Source: Pseudomonadales bacterium
GTDB lineage: Bacteria; Pseudomonadota; Gammaproteobacteria; Pseudomonadales; Pseudohongiellaceae
Assembly: GCA_012103535.1 (NCBI GenBank)
Contig: WLWQ01000001.1
Location: 310,001 to 374,000 of the forward strand
Direction of reading: 5' to 3'
DNA: 64,000 nt
Below the pieces are notes generated by a model. That model saw nothing but the letters and a program-made list of their open reading frames with translations. It was not told the origin of the DNA and did not search any database. The position numbers and the translations under genes are program-made. Below are positions 1 through 12,229 of this stretch, piece by piece (within the stretch, counting starts at the first letter, position 1; each line of letters starts with the position of its first letter).

Positions 1-21
1 CGGACTTAATGACTTCCCAAT

Positions 22-741
22 ATGAACACTAATTCAAAAGTAATCAGTTCCGTCAGGTTGTTTCGTACATCCCCGCACCCTTGTAGCTATAAAGAAGATC
101 AAAGAGCGGCAACCGTATTTGTCGATCCTGATCTAGTTATCGATAAATCCCTCAATAGTAAGTTAAGCGAACTCGGTTATCGTCGCAGTGGCGCCCACCT
201 TTATCGACCGGATTGTGATTTTTGCAGCGCCTGTATTTCTTGCAGAATTCCTGTTGATCATTTCACGATGAAGCGAGCACACAAAAAAATTTGGAGCAAT
301 AATCAAGACTTGGAAATCATTGAAAGAAATGACTTAACCTGTGACGAGTCTTTTAAATTGTATGAGCGCTATATCAACACCCGTCACGCAGATGGCGACA
401 TGTATCCTGCGACACCAGAGCAATTCGAGGCATTCATAAAAACCAAAACAGTGGATACGCGCTTCTATCTGTTTTTCAAGCAGCAAAAGCTAATCGCTGT
501 CAGTGTCACAGATATGCTGGAACAAGGCCTTTCGGCGGTATACACGTTTTTCGAACCGGCGGAATCAAAACGCTCTCTCGGCATTTATTCCATTCTGCAG
601 CAAGTCAAAACTGCAACTGAGATGAATCTACCTTATGTATTTCTCGGATACTGGATAAAGAATTGCCAAAAAATGGAATACAAGAGCAAGTTCAGGCCTC
701 TGGAAATGCTGGTAGATGGTAATTGGATCTTGGTGAAATAA
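22..741 (+). CDS. bpt: aspartate/glutamate leucyltransferase (Bpt-type aminoacyl-tRNA-protein transferase)
   Basis: Cytosolic enzyme that moves an aminoacyl group from tRNA to the N-terminus of proteins, creating a destabilising residue for the N-degron pathway. The 239-aa length is usual for the bacterial Bpt branch, which is known to transfer leucine onto N-terminal Asp or Glu. The cysteine-rich N-terminal domain is visible: C21, then C65, C68, C71 and C74 in the segment around CDFCSACISC. The C-terminal acetyltransferase-like fold follows, with the HADGDMY stretch near residue 125. The ATG at 22 is the first start available. The gene precedes infA and sits close to clpA and clpS, which finish the same pathway. 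Leucyl rather than arginyl specificity is inferred from the family, not from a residue I can point to. Confidence 0.93.
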   Translation: MNTNSKVISSVRLFRTSPHPCSYKEDQRAATVFVDPDLVIDKSLNSKLSELGYRRSGAHLYRPDCDFCSACISCRIPVDHFTMKRAHKKIWSNNQDLEIIERNDLTCDESFKLYERYINTRHADGDMYPATPEQFEAFIKTKTVDTRFYLFFKQQKLIAVSVTDMLEQGLSAVYTFFEPAESKRSLGIYSILQQVKTATEMNLPYVFLGYWIKNCQKMEYKSKFRPLEMLVDGNWILVK

Positions 742-823
742 GCCGCCTCCAGGCCCTATACTGCTTTGCTTCTCTTCTAAATTCCGGCACAATGCGGCCG
801 CTGAATAACAATTGAGGATATTC

Positions 824-1042
824 ATGGCGAAAGAAGATCAAATTGAAATGGAAGGCGAAGTGGTTGATACCCTTCCGAATACCATGTTTCGAGTGAAACT
901 CGAAAATGGTCATATCGTGACTGCCCATATCTCAGGAAAAATGCGAAAGAATTACATTCGAATTTTAACTGGCGATCAGGTCAGGGTTGAGTTGACGCCT
1001 TATGATCTGACTAAAGGTCGCATTACCTACCGCGCTCGATAA
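824..1042 (+). CDS. infA: translation initiation factor IF-1
   Basis: Small OB-fold (S1-like) factor that binds the ribosomal A site during initiation. The protein is 72 aa from [13 protein letters not shown], exactly the length of the E. coli protein, and nearly every residue fits the family ([23 protein letters not shown]). An in-frame TTG lies four codons upstream at 812, but the ATG at 824 is preceded by GAGG at a 6-nt distance, which settles the start. It lies downstream of bpt and converges on clpA, the order seen in Pseudomonas. Confidence 0.97.
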   Translation: MAKEDQIEMEGEVVDTLPNTMFRVKLENGHIVTAHISGKMRKNYIRILTGDQVRVELTPYDLTKGRITYRAR

Positions 1043-1082
1043 GCCTGCCCTTAAATCAAAGACTTGTATTCAAATAGAAGAG

Positions 1083-3374
1083 TTAGCTTTTAGCCTGACT
1101 GAGCTCTTTCCGTTCCGGTTTTGTGCGACTTTTTATGTCGAGAGTAATGTCATCCTCTGCTGAGATGTAAACGTCGCCACCGTTATCTGCCAGTTCACCA
1201 AAGAGAATATCTTCGGCAAGTGCTTTCTTCAGTTTCTCCTGAATCAACCTCGCCAATGGACGTGCGCCCATAGATTCGCTGTATCCGTGTTCAATGAACC
1301 AATCCACAGCTGCTTCGTCGACGTGCAGCAGGACTTTCTTTTCATCCAGTTGCACTTGAAGATTGACCAGAAACTTATCCACTACCGTGCGAATCGTTTC
1401 TGGCGCTAATATACCGAACTGCACAATCGCGTCGAGACGATTTCTAAACTCTGGCGTAAAAGCCTTCTTAATTATTTCCATGCCATCGGTGCTGTGATCC
1501 TGCTCGGTAAATCCGATAGATGCCCGTGCCATTTCTTGTGCGCCCGCATTGGTAGTCATAATTAGAATGACATTGCGGAAGTCTGCCCTACGACCATTGT
1601 TGTCTGTTAGGGTGCCATGATCCATCACTTGCAGAAGCAAGTTAAAAACATCTGGGTGTGCTTTCTCTATTTCATCTAATAACAACACACAGTGTGGATT
1701 CTTGGTTATGGCTTCAGTCATTAAGCCACCCTGGTCAAAACCAACATAACCTGGAGGCGCGCCAATTAAGCGCGACACCGTATGCCGTTCCATGTACTCA
1801 GACATATCGAAACGGACTAATTCGATTCCCATAATTTTTGCGAGTTGTCTACTGACTTCGGTTTTACCAACCCCAGTAGGACCTGAAAACAGGAATGAAC
1901 CGATTGGTTTTTCTCCCTCATTCAATCCAGCGCGGGAAAGTTTTATCGCTGTAGATAAAGTATCGATCGCCTTGTCTTGTCCGAACACAACCATCTTCAA
2001 GTTAGATTCCAAACTCTTGAGCGCATCGATGTCAGAACTCGAAACATGCTTCGGCGGAATCTTGGCGATAGTCGCGACGACTTTTTCCATGTCTGTGACT
2101 TGAATTAGTTTCTTACGTTTACTGCTTGGTTGTAATCGTTGGAAGGCACCAGCTTCATCTATTACATCAATTGCCTTATCCGGCATGTAGCGATCGTTAA
2201 TATAACGACCAGCTAATTCCGAAGCTGCCTTAAGAGCCTTGTCGCTGTAACGAAGGTCGTGATGCTCTTCGAAACGAGACTTTAGCCCTTTCAGTATTTT
2301 ATAGGTTGTATCGATATCCGGCTCGTCAACATCAATCTTTTGAAAGCGACGAGAAAGAGCGCGATCCTTTTCGAAGATGCCACGATACTCTTGATAAGTA
2401 GTAGATCCGATGCAACGAAGGTGGCCGGAAGTTAATACTGGCTTTAATAAGTTCGATGCATCCATGACGCCGCCTGACGCCGCACCCGCACCAATAATAG
2501 TGTGAATCTCGTCGATAAATAAAATAGCGTGTTCGTTCTTCTTAAGTTCCGCTAACAATGCTTTGAAACGCTTTTCAAAGTCACCTCTGTATTTAGTGCC
2601 AGCTAACAAGGCACCTAGATCTAAGGAATAAATAACACTTTCTTTCAGTACTTCCGGAACATCATTCTCAATAATTAATTTTGCCAATCCTTCCGCGACC
2701 GCTGTTTTACCGACACCAGACTCACCTACTAAGAGTGGATTGTTTTTGCGTCGTCGAGACAACACTTGTACAACTCGAGTGACTTCGTCTTCACGACCAA
2801 TAAGAGGATCAATTCTGCCTGCTTCTGCTTCAGCATTTAGATTTGTGGCAAAACTGTCCAGAGGATTCGCTGAAGTATCTGGAACTGTTTCTTCTTCTTG
2901 TTGTTCTGCCGGAGATTCGTTGCCACCAGCATGACCAGGTATTTTCGAAATACCATGCGTAATAAAATTAACTACATCGATACGAGCAATATCTTGTTGC
3001 TTAAGAAAATATACTGCCTGACTCTCTTGCTCACTGAAGATTGCCACTAATACATTGGCGCCAGTCACTTCTCTCTTGCCTGATGATTGCACGTGAAACA
3101 CTGCCCGTTGCAACACGCGCTGGAATCCTAAAGTTGGTTGTGTTTCGCGAGTAGTTTCAGATTCTGGTATGAGCGGGGTTGTGGCATCGACGAAATCAAC
3201 AAGCTCACCTCTAAGTCGGCTTAAGTCACAATCGCGAGCAAGTAACACACTTGAAGCTACTTCATTATCAAGTAACGCCAACAAAAGATGCTCCACCGTC
3301 ATGAATTCATGACGCTTTCTTCTCGCACCTTTAAATGCACTATTTAGAGTTGCTTCAAGATCTTTGCTTAACAT
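1083..3374 (-). CDS. clpA: ATP-dependent Clp protease ATP-binding subunit ClpA
   Basis: AAA+ unfoldase that feeds substrates to the ClpP peptidase. At 763 aa it matches the usual size (E. coli 758). The order is: double Clp-N repeat (about 1-145), acidic linker, first AAA module with Walker A GESGVGKT at 217-224 and Walker [10 protein letters not shown], then a second AAA module with GPTGVGKT near residue 500 and [13 protein letters not shown]. An IGF tripeptide in the second module ([10 protein letters not shown]) is the ClpP-docking loop. GYVG pore-loop sequence is present ([10 protein letters not shown]). clpS lies 41 bp upstream on the same strand. ClpP is not in this window. Together with ClpS and Bpt it forms an N-degron set. 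Confidence 0.97.
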   Translation of the reverse strand: MLSKDLEATLNSAFKGARRKRHEFMTVEHLLLALLDNEVASSVLLARDCDLSRLRGELVDFVDATTPLIPESETTRETQPTLGFQRVLQRAVFHVQSSGKREVTGANVLVAIFSEQESQAVYFLKQQDIARIDVVNFITHGISKIPGHAGGNESPAEQQEEETVPDTSANPLDSFATNLNAEAEAGRIDPLIGREDEVTRVVQVLSRRRKNNPLLVGESGVGKTAVAEGLAKLIIENDVPEVLKESVIYSLDLGALLAGTKYRGDFEKRFKALLAELKKNEHAILFIDEIHTIIGAGAASGGVMDASNLLKPVLTSGHLRCIGSTTYQEYRGIFEKDRALSRRFQKIDVDEPDIDTTYKILKGLKSRFEEHHDLRYSDKALKAASELAGRYINDRYMPDKAIDVIDEAGAFQRLQPSSKRKKLIQVTDMEKVVATIAKIPPKHVSSSDIDALKSLESNLKMVVFGQDKAIDTLSTAIKLSRAGLNEGEKPIGSFLFSGPTGVGKTEVSRQLAKIMGIELVRFDMSEYMERHTVSRLIGAPPGYVGFDQGGLMTEAITKNPHCVLLLDEIEKAHPDVFNLLLQVMDHGTLTDNNGRRADFRNVILIMTTNAGAQEMARASIGFTEQDHSTDGMEIIKKAFTPEFRNRLDAIVQFGILAPETIRTVVDKFLVNLQVQLDEKKVLLHVDEAAVDWFIEHGYSESMGARPLARLIQEKLKKALAEDILFGELADNGGDVYISAEDDITLDIKSRTKPERKELSQAKS

Positions 3375-3415
3375 AGTTCGCCTTCGGTTCTCGTTTACTG
3401 TGCGAGCTTCTTAAC

Positions 3416-3754
3416 CTATCTGTCAACTTCAACAGAACAAAGAAGAGGTTGCTCACACTCACGCGAATAATCATTCACTTGAGCAGATTTGGTTTCAGCA
3501 ACGTCTTTACTGTATACACCACAAACACCCTTTCCTTCTGTGTGTACCTTCAACATTATCTGAGTTGCTTTTTCAACATTCATATTGAAAAAAGAGCGTA
3601 GCACATCGACGACAAAGTCCATTGGGGTGTAGTCGTCATTTATTAAAATTACTTTGTACAGCGGGGGTTGCTTTAGCTTGGGTTTTTCCGTAGTCGTGGC
3701 AAAACCCGCATCATGATCCTCATCCCCGTCATCCTGGGAATTGTTGGGATCCAT
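3416..3754 (-). CDS. clpS: ATP-dependent Clp protease adaptor ClpS
   Basis: Adaptor that binds N-degron residues and delivers them to ClpA. The conserved core is complete: [14 protein letters not shown] (the N-degron pocket), then [19 protein letters not shown]. The start is uncertain. I chose the ATG at 3754 (112 aa), because family members are about 106-122 aa. An ATG at 3799 and a GTG at 3838 would give 126 and 140 aa, and neither has a better ribosome site. The N-terminal tail is acidic ([12 protein letters not shown]), a disordered extension typical of ClpS. It is co-directional with clpA and divergent from the cold-shock gene. Confidence 0.93.
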   Translation of the reverse strand: MDPNNSQDDGDEDHDAGFATTTEKPKLKQPPLYKVILINDDYTPMDFVVDVLRSFFNMNVEKATQIMLKVHTEGKGVCGVYSKDVAETKSAQVNDYSRECEQPLLCSVEVDR

Positions 3755-4098
3755 TGGCAATCCGCTTAATTTTAAGTCTAGTAGATGTTTGTTCGGCATA
3801 CTAAGTTCTGGCGCTAACAAATCAGTATTTTGTGTCACTGTGCGAGTGAATATATTGCGTTAGTTTACAGCTTATGGAAAGGCCTTTATCCACTTCGCAG
3901 AAGCTTCTAAAGAACAATCCGATTATACCTTTAAATAAGACTATTTCTGTGAAATTCAAGCGCTTACAGTGGTTCAAGAGTTCGCCATTGGCGGCGGGAA
4001 GCTTTGACATTGATGCAATGATGGTGTATAGCATCGGATAGTGGTTGAACCACCATTAAAAAATTACAAAAAATAATAAGAAGTACGGAGTTATTCCA

Positions 4099-4392
4099 AT
4101 GAGTACCGGGCAAGTTAAATGGTTCAATAACGCAAAAGGATTTGGGTTCATTTTACCTGATGACGGTGGCGACGATTTATTCGCACACTATTCTGCGATC
4201 GGAATGGAAGGCTACAAAACCTTGAAGGCGGGTCAACTAGTGTCATTTGACACAATCCAGGGACCCAAAGGTTTGCATGCAGCAAATATAAAACCCGTTT
4301 CGGAGTCAGCTCCTGAAAAAGCTGAAGAAGTCAGTACCGAAGAGGTCACTGCAGAATCGCCAAGCGAAGTAACAACTGCTGACTCCGAATAA
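4099..4392 (+). CDS. cspD: cold-shock domain protein, CspD-like
   Basis: Single cold-shock domain (residues 1-66) with the RNP1 motif KGFGFI and the RNP2-like DLFAHYS, so it binds single-stranded nucleic acid. It is followed by a 30-residue acidic tail rich in Glu, Ser and Thr. Position next to clpS is the usual place of cspD in gammaproteobacteria, and CspD is known as a replication inhibitor in E. coli; the tail here is longer than in that protein. GGAG at 4087-4090 precedes the ATG. The assignment to CspD rather than another Csp rests mainly on neighbourhood and the [13 protein letters not shown] loop. Confidence 0.85.
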   Translation: MSTGQVKWFNNAKGFGFILPDDGGDDLFAHYSAIGMEGYKTLKAGQLVSFDTIQGPKGLHAANIKPVSESAPEKAEEVSTEEVTAESPSEVTTADSE

Positions 4393-4397
4393 TCCAA

Positions 4398-4420
4398 GCG
4401 AGATCACTCGCGGTATTTTT
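4398..4420 (+). terminator. probable intrinsic terminator after cspD
   Basis: Arms GCGAG and CTCGC (4398-4402 and 4407-4411) enclose an ATCA loop and are followed by a run of five T at 4416-4420. It lies 6 nt after the cspD stop. The stem is only 5 bp, so strength is uncertain. Confidence 0.5.
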
Positions 4421-4494
4421 CTGGAATCACATTCACACCTTGCGTGAGAGTAGCTTACGACTAAAAGTTGAAGCTGCGTGGTATCTTTTATTGC

Positions 4495-5037
4495 ATGTCA
4501 AAACTGTTACTTCTAAACAAACCATTCGGGGTTCTGTCACAATTTCGCAGCGATGGCGAGCAACAAACCCTTGCTAGTTTTATCCAGCAAAAAGGCTTCT
4601 ACCCTGCCGGAAGACTGGATAAAGATTCTGAAGGATTATTGCTTCTTACTGACGATGGCAAGTTGCAGCAAAAAATATCTGACCCTAAATTTAAATTTAC
4701 CAAGACCTATCTCGCTCAAGTTGAGGGATTGATTTCCGCTGCTGCATTATTACAACTGGAACAGGGCGTCGAATTAAAAGACGGTAAAACCAGACCCGCA
4801 ATCGCTCGCGGGGTTAAAGAACCAGAATTTTTTTGGCCGCGGAAGCCACCGATTCGTTATCGTAAAAACATCCCAACCAGTTGGATCGAGTTAACAATTA
4901 CGGAAGGGAAAAATAGACAAATAAGGCGTATGACTGCGGCGGTTGGTTACCCTACTCTGCGTCTCGTGCGAATAGCTGTGGGTGACTGGACGCTCAATGA
5001 CTTGGAGCCGGGTTTTTACCGAGAGCTGGAGGTTTAA
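4495..5037 (+). CDS. rluE: 23S rRNA pseudouridine synthase RluE-like
   Basis: RsuA-family pseudouridine synthase, expected to modify U2457 of 23S rRNA. The catalytic motif is intact: GRLDKDSEGLLLLTDDG, with the family's catalytic aspartate in RLD. There is no S4 domain, as in RluE, so the protein opens straight into LLLLNKPFGVLSQF. I take the ATG at 4495 (180 aa); a TTG nine codons earlier has no support. Its stop overlaps the moaE stop by four bases (5034-5037, TTAA) in a convergent arrangement. A C-terminal extension found in some family members is absent. Confidence 0.88.
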   Translation: MSKLLLLNKPFGVLSQFRSDGEQQTLASFIQQKGFYPAGRLDKDSEGLLLLTDDGKLQQKISDPKFKFTKTYLAQVEGLISAAALLQLEQGVELKDGKTRPAIARGVKEPEFFWPRKPPIRYRKNIPTSWIELTITEGKNRQIRRMTAAVGYPTLRLVRIAVGDWTLNDLEPGFYRELEV

Positions 5038-5501
5038 GAGTCTTTCCAGGTGTCTATGGCGTCGGCATCAGACTGGCGACTTTCAATCCACTCTACTCCT
5101 GATTCCGTTGCTTGCCTCTTCCAGAAAGGTGCTTCACTCTTCAGGAAATCCATAATAAAACGCGCTGCATCGAAAGCGTTTTGACGATGAGCACTGGCAG
5201 TACCGACGAAGACAATCTGATCGTTAGGATTTAAAGCCCCCACACGGTGAATCACCCGCGTATCCAACAGAGACCATTTCTCATTCGCCGTATCCACAAT
5301 GGATTGCAAACTCTTCTCTGTCATTCCCGGATAGTGCTCAAGAAAAAGTGACTGAATCTTTTCCGATTCAGTTTCCCCATGATCATAGACTTCCCGCACC
5401 AGGCCGGTAAAAGTCACAATTGCCCCGGCATCACCTGCTCTCTTCCGTATCAACTCGTACTCGTGAGCAATATCAAAATCATCGGCTTGTACAGAAATCA
5501 T
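5034..5501 (-). CDS. moaE: molybdopterin synthase catalytic subunit MoaE
   Basis: Large subunit of molybdopterin synthase, which converts cyclic pyranopterin monophosphate to molybdopterin using the thiocarboxylate on MoaD. The 155-aa protein has the family pattern: GAIVTFTGLVR near the N-terminus, HYPGMTEKSLQ, RVGALNPND, and the HRQNAFDAARFIMDFLKSEAPFWKR block containing the active-site lysine. It is the last gene of a moaC-moaD-moaE operon read on the minus strand and overlaps the rluE stop. Confidence 0.95.
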   Translation of the reverse strand: MISVQADDFDIAHEYELIRKRAGDAGAIVTFTGLVREVYDHGETESEKIQSLFLEHYPGMTEKSLQSIVDTANEKWSLLDTRVIHRVGALNPNDQIVFVGTASAHRQNAFDAARFIMDFLKSEAPFWKRQATESGVEWIESRQSDADAIDTWKDS

Positions 5502-5522
5502 GGCTGGGCTGTTTTTAATTGA

Positions 5523-5777
5523 TTAGCCACCGGTCATTGGTGGGAAAAAGGCGATTTCATCATTTTCAGACAATTTATAACTTCTATCTACAACTGTCTG
5601 ATTTACTGCGACTAGTACTTTGTTATTGGTATTGATAACAGCGTTGAACTTTGGATCGGTGGTTTGCAGATGAGAAATTAATTCATCAATGCTGGCAACT
5701 CCATCGGGTAAAGAAATCTGCTCTTTATCCTTTTCGAGTTGTTCTCTTATGCTGGCAAAATAGTGAATCTGAATCAT
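5523..5777 (-). CDS. moaD: molybdopterin synthase sulfur carrier subunit MoaD
   Basis: Ubiquitin-like sulfur carrier of 84 aa that ends in PPMTGG. The terminal Gly-Gly is adenylated and converted to a thiocarboxylate. It lies between moaC and moaE with gaps of 9 and 21 bp, so the three are surely cotranscribed. The N-terminal IQIHYFASIREQL strand-helix matches the MoaD fold. Confidence 0.95.
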   Translation of the reverse strand: MIQIHYFASIREQLEKDKEQISLPDGVASIDELISHLQTTDPKFNAVINTNNKVLVAVNQTVVDRSYKLSENDEIAFFPPMTGG

Positions 5778-5786
5778 GATTAGCGC

Positions 5787-6266
5787 TTAGACCGCCTTCT
5801 GATAATGACCACTGCGGCCACCTTTCTTTTCGATTAAGCTAATTCCACCGATAGTCATTTCTTTGTCCACTCCTTTGCACATATCGTAAATGGTGAGGGC
5901 CGCTACCGAAACCGCGGTAAGCGCTTCCATTTCTACGCCAGTTGGTCCGTTTACTTTACAGATTGCATCGATAACTACTCGATTGTTCGGCCGATCCAAT
6001 TCCAACTCCACATCTACAGAGGACAACATCAGGGGATGGCACAACGGAATAAGCTGCGAACAATTCTTAGCGGCTTGAATACCGGCAATTCTTGCCACCG
6101 AAATAACATCCCCTTTTTTATGACCACCTTGCGCTATCAACTCCAGCGTTTCAGCAGCCATGGTGATATCACCTCGAGCGACAGCAATCCGCTGGGTCGA
6201 TGTTTTGTCACCAACATCCACCATTTTCGCCTTTCCCTGTTCGTCGATATGGGTTAATTCGCTCAT
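5787..6266 (-). CDS. moaC: cyclic pyranopterin monophosphate synthase MoaC
   Basis: Second step of molybdenum cofactor synthesis. The 159-aa protein carries the substrate-binding and catalytic blocks [47 protein letters not shown] and the C-terminal GGRSGHY. It is the first gene of the operon. moaA and moaB are not next to it. The 220-bp upstream gap to the nudix gene holds the operon promoter; I could not recognise a molybdenum-cofactor riboswitch there. Confidence 0.95.
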   Translation of the reverse strand: MSELTHIDEQGKAKMVDVGDKTSTQRIAVARGDITMAAETLELIAQGGHKKGDVISVARIAGIQAAKNCSQLIPLCHPLMLSSVDVELELDRPNNRVVIDAICKVNGPTGVEMEALTAVSVAALTIYDMCKGVDKEMTIGGISLIEKKGGRSGHYQKAV

Positions 6267-6486
6267 GTTGTCTAAATAGCCGTACTAATTGGATCTACAG
6301 ATTGTATTCAATATTCGACCTTTAACTCACGCTGAAGGCACGCTATTGCTTGAACTTCTATTATCCTTTAATCCCTACTTAAGCTAAAGCCATTGCTTAG
6401 AAAATAAATGAATAAATCAATTTATAACATTGATCAGCAAGTAAATTAATGATTAGATTCTCGACTTTTTTAGCAATTTACAGACA

Positions 6487-6945
6487 ATGAGCGACGCCCC
6501 CCATATCACTGTAGCCTGTGTAATCCCCCGCGAAGGAAGATTCCTGCTGGTACGGGAGAAATCAGCGGGTCAAATCGTTTATAATCAACCTGCTGGTCAC
6601 CTCGAGCCCGGAGAATCCCTGATCTCCGCCGCAGAAAGAGAAACTCGAGAGGAAACTGGCTGGCAAGTCGAAATCGCGCGCTTTCTCGGAATTTATCAAT
6701 ACACAGCACCTAATAATGGCATCAGCTATGTGCGTCATTGTTTCGTTGCCAATCCAATTGCTGAAATAGAGAATGCCGAGCTTGATCTGGACATTCTCGA
6801 TAGTTGCTGGTTGAGCCTGGAAGAAATTGAAACTCTCGAATCACAACTCAGAAGCCCGCTGGTGCTTAAGGTCATTCAAGATTTTATGACAGGAAACAGC
6901 TACCCATTGTCACTGCTTCACCCAGAAAACCGATTAATCCAATAA
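6487..6945 (+). CDS. nudJ: NUDIX hydrolase, NudJ-like
   Basis: Cleaves nucleoside diphosphates linked to another moiety. The full Nudix box is present at about residues 38-60: GHLEPGESLISAAERETREE followed by TGW. The 152-aa length and position directly before mnmA match NudJ (phosphatase NudJ / YmfB), a thiamine-pyrophosphate and nucleotide pyrophosphatase in E. coli. mnmA begins 15 bp downstream. The substrate is inferred from the family and context only. Confidence 0.87.
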   Translation: MSDAPHITVACVIPREGRFLLVREKSAGQIVYNQPAGHLEPGESLISAAERETREETGWQVEIARFLGIYQYTAPNNGISYVRHCFVANPIAEIENAELDLDILDSCWLSLEEIETLESQLRSPLVLKVIQDFMTGNSYPLSLLHPENRLIQ

Positions 6946-6960
6946 CACAGGAGCACAGTA

Positions 6961-8055
6961 TTGTCAGAATCATCATCCAGTGTAATCATTGGCATGTCGG
7001 GTGGCGTGGATTCTTCGGTGGCTGCTTATCTACTGCAGCAACAGGGGTATCGAGTGGAAGGCCTGTTCATGAAGAACTGGGAGGAAGATGACGGTACCGA
7101 ATACTGTACCGCCAAAGCGGACCTGGCGGACGCCCAGTCTGTCTGCGACAAGCTTGGCATCCATCTACATACGGCAAACTTTTCCGCTGAATATTGGGAC
7201 AATGTGTTCGAACATTTTCTAAAAGAATACAGCGCTGGCCGAACCCCGAATCCTGACGTCCTTTGTAATCGAGAGATAAAATTCAAGGCCTTTCTCGAAT
7301 ATGCCAGTGAACTAGGCGCTGATTACATCGCCACAGGTCACTATGTGCGCAGGCAAGATAAAGGTGAAGAAACTCATCTGCTCAAAGGAACCGATGACAA
7401 CAAAGATCAAAGCTATTTCCTTTGCGAAGTTAATGAAGCTTGCCTGCATAAGAGTCTGTTTCCTCTCGGAGAATTACCTAAGACTGAAGTGCGTAATATT
7501 GCTTCAGATTTAAATCTTCAGACCCATGACAAAAAAGACAGCACAGGAATTTGTTTTATTGGAGAACGCAAATTTAAAGACTTTCTGGAACAATACCTGC
7601 CTGCGCAACCAGGAAATATAGAAACCATTGATGGCGAACAGCTAGGTAGTCACTCCGGCCTGATGTTTTATACCTACGGTCAACGCCAGGGTCTCGGTAT
7701 CGGCGGCAGGCAAAACAAATCCGAAGCAGCCTGGTACGTGGTAGACAAAAATTTAGAGCGAAACGTTTTAATAGTTGCGCAAGGAAATGAAAACAAAGAC
7801 CTTTTCTCTTCGCGCTTAACAGCGCGAGCACCGCTATGGATAAACCTGAAAGAACCGGAGCTACCCTTATCCTGCACTGCAAAGATACGTTATCGCCAAG
7901 CGGATCAAGAATGTCAGGTAAAAGCCTTGGCAGACGAACAAGTTGAAGTAATATTCGAACAAGCTCAGCGTGCGGTAACACCGGGCCAGTATATTGTGTT
8001 TTATGAAAATGACCGTTGCCTGGGAGGGGCAATCATTGAACAGTTCTGCCGATAA
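6961..8055 (+). CDS. mnmA: tRNA-specific 2-thiouridylase MnmA
   Basis: Adds sulfur to C2 of the wobble uridine in tRNA for Lys, Glu and Gln. The PP-loop SGGVDSS is at residues 14-20. The two catalytic cysteines are in [12 protein letters not shown] and [10 protein letters not shown]. Length is 364 aa (E. coli 368). The start is TTG at 6961: ACAGGAG at 6947-6953 sits 7 nt upstream and no ATG is available before the PP-loop at a sensible distance. It overlaps the likely hflD start by 20 bp, which suggests coupling. Confidence 0.96.
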   Translation: MSESSSSVIIGMSGGVDSSVAAYLLQQQGYRVEGLFMKNWEEDDGTEYCTAKADLADAQSVCDKLGIHLHTANFSAEYWDNVFEHFLKEYSAGRTPNPDVLCNREIKFKAFLEYASELGADYIATGHYVRRQDKGEETHLLKGTDDNKDQSYFLCEVNEACLHKSLFPLGELPKTEVRNIASDLNLQTHDKKDSTGICFIGERKFKDFLEQYLPAQPGNIETIDGEQLGSHSGLMFYTYGQRQGLGIGGRQNKSEAAWYVVDKNLERNVLIVAQGNENKDLFSSRLTARAPLWINLKEPELPLSCTAKIRYRQADQECQVKALADEQVEVIFEQAQRAVTPGQYIVFYENDRCLGGAIIEQFCR

Positions 8056-8719
8056 ATTTAATCGCTGGGAATATCAGAATATTGCCATGGTAGCGGTCGC
8101 CCAGTGCGCATCACTGGTGAATTCTCTTGCCGTTAAAGGCAAGGCTCCGCAATCTGAGTTGATAGCCTGTATAAATTCCTTGCTGATAGTCAATCCGAAT
8201 TCCGTAGATGACATCTACCCCAATATTGCCGACTTGAATCTCGGACTGCGCACAGTTCAGGAAGTCTTCAGTAATGATCGGAGTCGGGAAAATGCCGAAA
8301 TTATGCGCTACACACTAGGAATGCTGCTGCTTCGCAACAAGTTCAACGGCAGTCAACAATTGCAATCGGCCGTCAGGCATGGATTGGAATTCATTGATCC
8401 CCTCGAGTTCATAGATGATGAAGCTTCGGAACAGAGTGAGAGCGCATTAATCCAACAAGACCGTATATTCGAGCAGCTTGCCAAACTCTATCAAGATACA
8501 ATTAGCACCCTTTCTTACCGCATTCAGGTTCAAGGTCAGGTGGAGAATCTGAAAAACGAAAACGTTGCGAATCGCATTAGGGCTTTGTTGCTGGGTGGTA
8601 TTCGTTCTGCCGTGCTTTGGTATCAACTTGGTGGGCGCCGCTGGCGCTTAGTTTTTTACCGCAAGCGCGTGCAAGAAACCGCAGGAAACATTCGACGTAA
8701 GCTTCTAACTACAATCTAG
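8036..8719 (+). CDS. hflD: high-frequency lysogenization protein HflD homologue
   Basis: HflD-family protein, a membrane-associated helical protein that binds the CII activator of phage lambda in E. coli; its cellular role is less clear. The family pattern [21 protein letters not shown], then [11 protein letters not shown] and the C-terminal [23 protein letters not shown], is clear. I chose the TTG at 8036 (227 aa), because GGGAGGGG lies just upstream inside the end of mnmA. ATG codons farther upstream would lengthen a tail made of mnmA overlap. Position between mnmA and purB is conserved. Confidence 0.9.
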   Translation: MNSSADKFNRWEYQNIAMVAVAQCASLVNSLAVKGKAPQSELIACINSLLIVNPNSVDDIYPNIADLNLGLRTVQEVFSNDRSRENAEIMRYTLGMLLLRNKFNGSQQLQSAVRHGLEFIDPLEFIDDEASEQSESALIQQDRIFEQLAKLYQDTISTLSYRIQVQGQVENLKNENVANRIRALLLGGIRSAVLWYQLGGRRWRLVFYRKRVQETAGNIRRKLLTTI

Positions 8720-8726
8720 AAATTAA

Positions 8727-11293
<2,567 letters not shown>

Positions 11294-11300
11294 TCCCTGC

Positions 11301-11918
11301 CTACAGCGATAATTCTCGATTACTGGCTTCGATAAACTTCTGACGCAGCTCATCGTAGCTGTTTACCGCCGGGAACTGAGGAAATTCCTCGATCACATTA
11401 TCTGGCGCCCGAAACAGTATCCCCGCATCGGCTTCTCCCAGCATAGTGGTGTCGTTATAGGAATCACCCGCGGCAATGACTCTAAAATTCAATCCATGAA
11501 ACGCGATTACACATTGGCGCTTAGGATCCTTCTGCCGTAATTTGTAATCGACAATTGCCCCCGAATCATCTGCTACCAGGCGGTGGCAAAACAAAGTCGG
11601 GAAATTCAATTGGCGCATCAGAGGATGAGAGAATTCATAAAAAGTATCTGACAAAATGATAAGTTGGAAGCGCTCTTTAAGCCAATTCACGAAGTCCAGG
11701 GCTCCTTCCATGGGAGACATGGTCGCAATGACTTCCTGGATATCTGGCAGCCCTAGATTGTGTTCCTGTAAAAGCCGCAAGCGCTGCTGCATCAATTCAT
11801 CATAGTCAGGGATATCACGGGTCGTGGCCCGCAACGCGTCAATTCCAGTCTTTTCCGCAAATCCGATCCAGATTTCCGGTATTAGTACTCCTTCCAAATC
11901 AAGGCAGGCTAATTCCAT
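11301..11918 (-). CDS. thrH: bifunctional phosphoserine phosphatase/homoserine phosphotransferase ThrH
   Basis: HAD-superfamily enzyme known from Pseudomonas, where ThrH has phosphoserine phosphatase and phosphoserine:homoserine phosphotransferase activity. The HAD nucleophile motif is DLEGVL near the N-terminus. LSDTF gives motif II, and AAGDSYNDTTML gives motif IV. EIWIGFAEKTGIDALRATTRD is the strongly conserved ThrH cap. Starting at the ATG at 11918 gives 205 aa, the family length; a longer frame upstream to 12002 adds an unrelated tail. It converges on roxA with 7 bp between stops. Confidence 0.94.
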   Translation of the reverse strand: MELACLDLEGVLIPEIWIGFAEKTGIDALRATTRDIPDYDELMQQRLRLLQEHNLGLPDIQEVIATMSPMEGALDFVNWLKERFQLIILSDTFYEFSHPLMRQLNFPTLFCHRLVADDSGAIVDYKLRQKDPKRQCVIAFHGLNFRVIAAGDSYNDTTMLGEADAGILFRAPDNVIEEFPQFPAVNSYDELRQKFIEASNRELSL

Positions 11919-12229
11919 GGCTCCTACAGCTCCTCTAACGCAGCTCCGCTGGTGTTTTGACAGGCGACAATTTAACAGAACAACTCTGCCCGGGACAGAC
12001 ACTGAGGCGCTCTACCGGGCAAATATCTAGATATAGAGCTATTTTGCCATTGAGCGTCTACATTTAGTGTGCTACTTCTATTTAGACAGTCTAAGTACTT
12101 AATTTCATTGAATTTTTCACGTGGAACATCAGCTAGCGTTCCACAGTAAAATCAGTCAATTAGGGCGCTACTTTACCCACTTGGACAAATAGTCGAGAAT
12201 TAGCCCCCTTTCCCATCCCCTAGAAATCA
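11919..12229. promoter_or_regulatory. intergenic region between thrH and cysH with an inverted repeat
   Basis: No gene seen in 311 bp. It should carry the divergent promoters of thrH and cysH. A perfect 7-bp inverted repeat, GTGGAAC at 12121-12127 and GTTCCAC at 12138-12144 with a 10-nt spacer, lies about 85 nt before the cysH start, a plausible operator. I cannot name the regulator; CysB sites are too loose to assign by eye. Confidence 0.4.

Noticed and set aside
3822..4034. 70-aa open frame on the minus strand upstream of clpS
   Set aside because: It overlaps the longest clpS frame, has no family resemblance and lies across the clpS promoter region.
6267..6486. Molybdenum-cofactor riboswitch before moaC
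   Set aside because: I could not recognise the conserved core; only an ordinary 220-bp gap is visible.
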